Source of the DNA: Montifringilla adamsi
Taxonomy: Eukaryota > Chordata > Aves > Passeriformes > Passeridae
NCBI GenBank assembly: GCA_017590115.1
Contig: JAGGNK010006571.1
Coordinates: 248,001-312,000, forward strand
Length of the DNA: 64,000 nucleotides
Reading direction: 5' to 3'
Part shown: positions 63,888-64,000 of the stretch, piece after piece
Layout: each line of letters starts with the position of its first letter
Position numbering within the stretch: the first letter of the stretch is position 1
The notes under the pieces: model-generated
Told to the model about the DNA's origin: nothing
Databases searched by the model: none
What the model saw: the letters and a program-made list of their open reading frames with translations, nothing else
Program-made: the position numbers and the translations under genes

Positions 63888-64000
63888 GCTCAAGCACCTT
63901 CCCTGTGCCCCCCACAGCCTTAACACTTCTACTGCTTAGCAGAAGTGTTACTTTCTGTTATTCACAGAGTAGGAACACTAAAAAATTACAAGACCTCATC

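Noticed and set aside
63558..63923. 121-codon plus-strand frame
   Set aside because: Two minus-strand frames are equally open over the same bases; explained by the GC-rich, stop-poor patch.
1..64000. A novel multi-gene system, CRISPR array, tRNA or rRNA
   Set aside because: Read through on both strands without finding any; the content fits ordinary bird intronic or intergenic DNA.

Overview
The window looks like nuclear DNA from a songbird (passerine). It is AT-rich: a hand count of 15 lines (900 bases) gave about 38% G+C. It is sparse in repeats. The repeats I can name are truncated CR1 LINE 3' ends and two solo endogenous-retrovirus LTRs of a type abundant in passerines. I see no bacterial-style gene, rRNA, tRNA or CRISPR array, and I found no open frame whose protein I recognise. 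The longest frames (178, 125 and 121 codons) look like chance in low-stop or GC-rich DNA. The most economical reading is intron or intergenic DNA of a bird chromosome.

Layout. 0-8 kb: background, with a possible partial coding exon at the left edge (minus strand), a splice-competent exon-like block at 1.35 kb and a small CpG patch at 4.1-4.3 kb. 7.8-8.7 kb: a MIR-like ancient SINE and a strong G-quadruplex motif. 9-25 kb: background with (AC)n, poly-A/poly-T tracts, a second G-rich tract (21.4 kb), four weak exon candidates and a conserved-looking block at 24.0-24.3 kb. 26.9-27.3 kb: solo LTR, minus strand. 28.9-29.4 kb: homeodomain-motif-rich block resembling a conserved non-coding element (CNE). 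32.5-33.1 kb: old CR1, minus strand. 35.7-36.1 kb: solo LTR, plus strand. 39.3-39.6 kb: another CNE-like block. 40.0-40.9 kb: poly-T, exon candidate and CR1 tail. 43.6 kb: CR1. 45.8 kb: 108-bp A-tract. 47.9 kb: CTCF-like motif. 51.9-52.2 kb and 58.4 kb: CR1 tails. 54.5-55.1 kb: CNE-like block followed by the best exon-like open frame on the plus strand. 59.6 kb and 62.7-63.1 kb: CNE-like blocks. 63.66-63.89 kb: CpG-enriched patch.

How it fits together. Several blocks dense in TAAT-core, octamer and TCF/LEF-like motifs, in a repeat-poor AT-rich background, are what one expects in or near a developmental regulator with long-range enhancers. I cannot name the gene. In the hand count the plus strand has C>G (198:144) and A>T (303:255). 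That is the direction expected if the region is transcribed from the minus strand, but the sample is small. Exon candidates occur on both strands. Pseudo-exons are common in vertebrate introns, so all are given low confidence.
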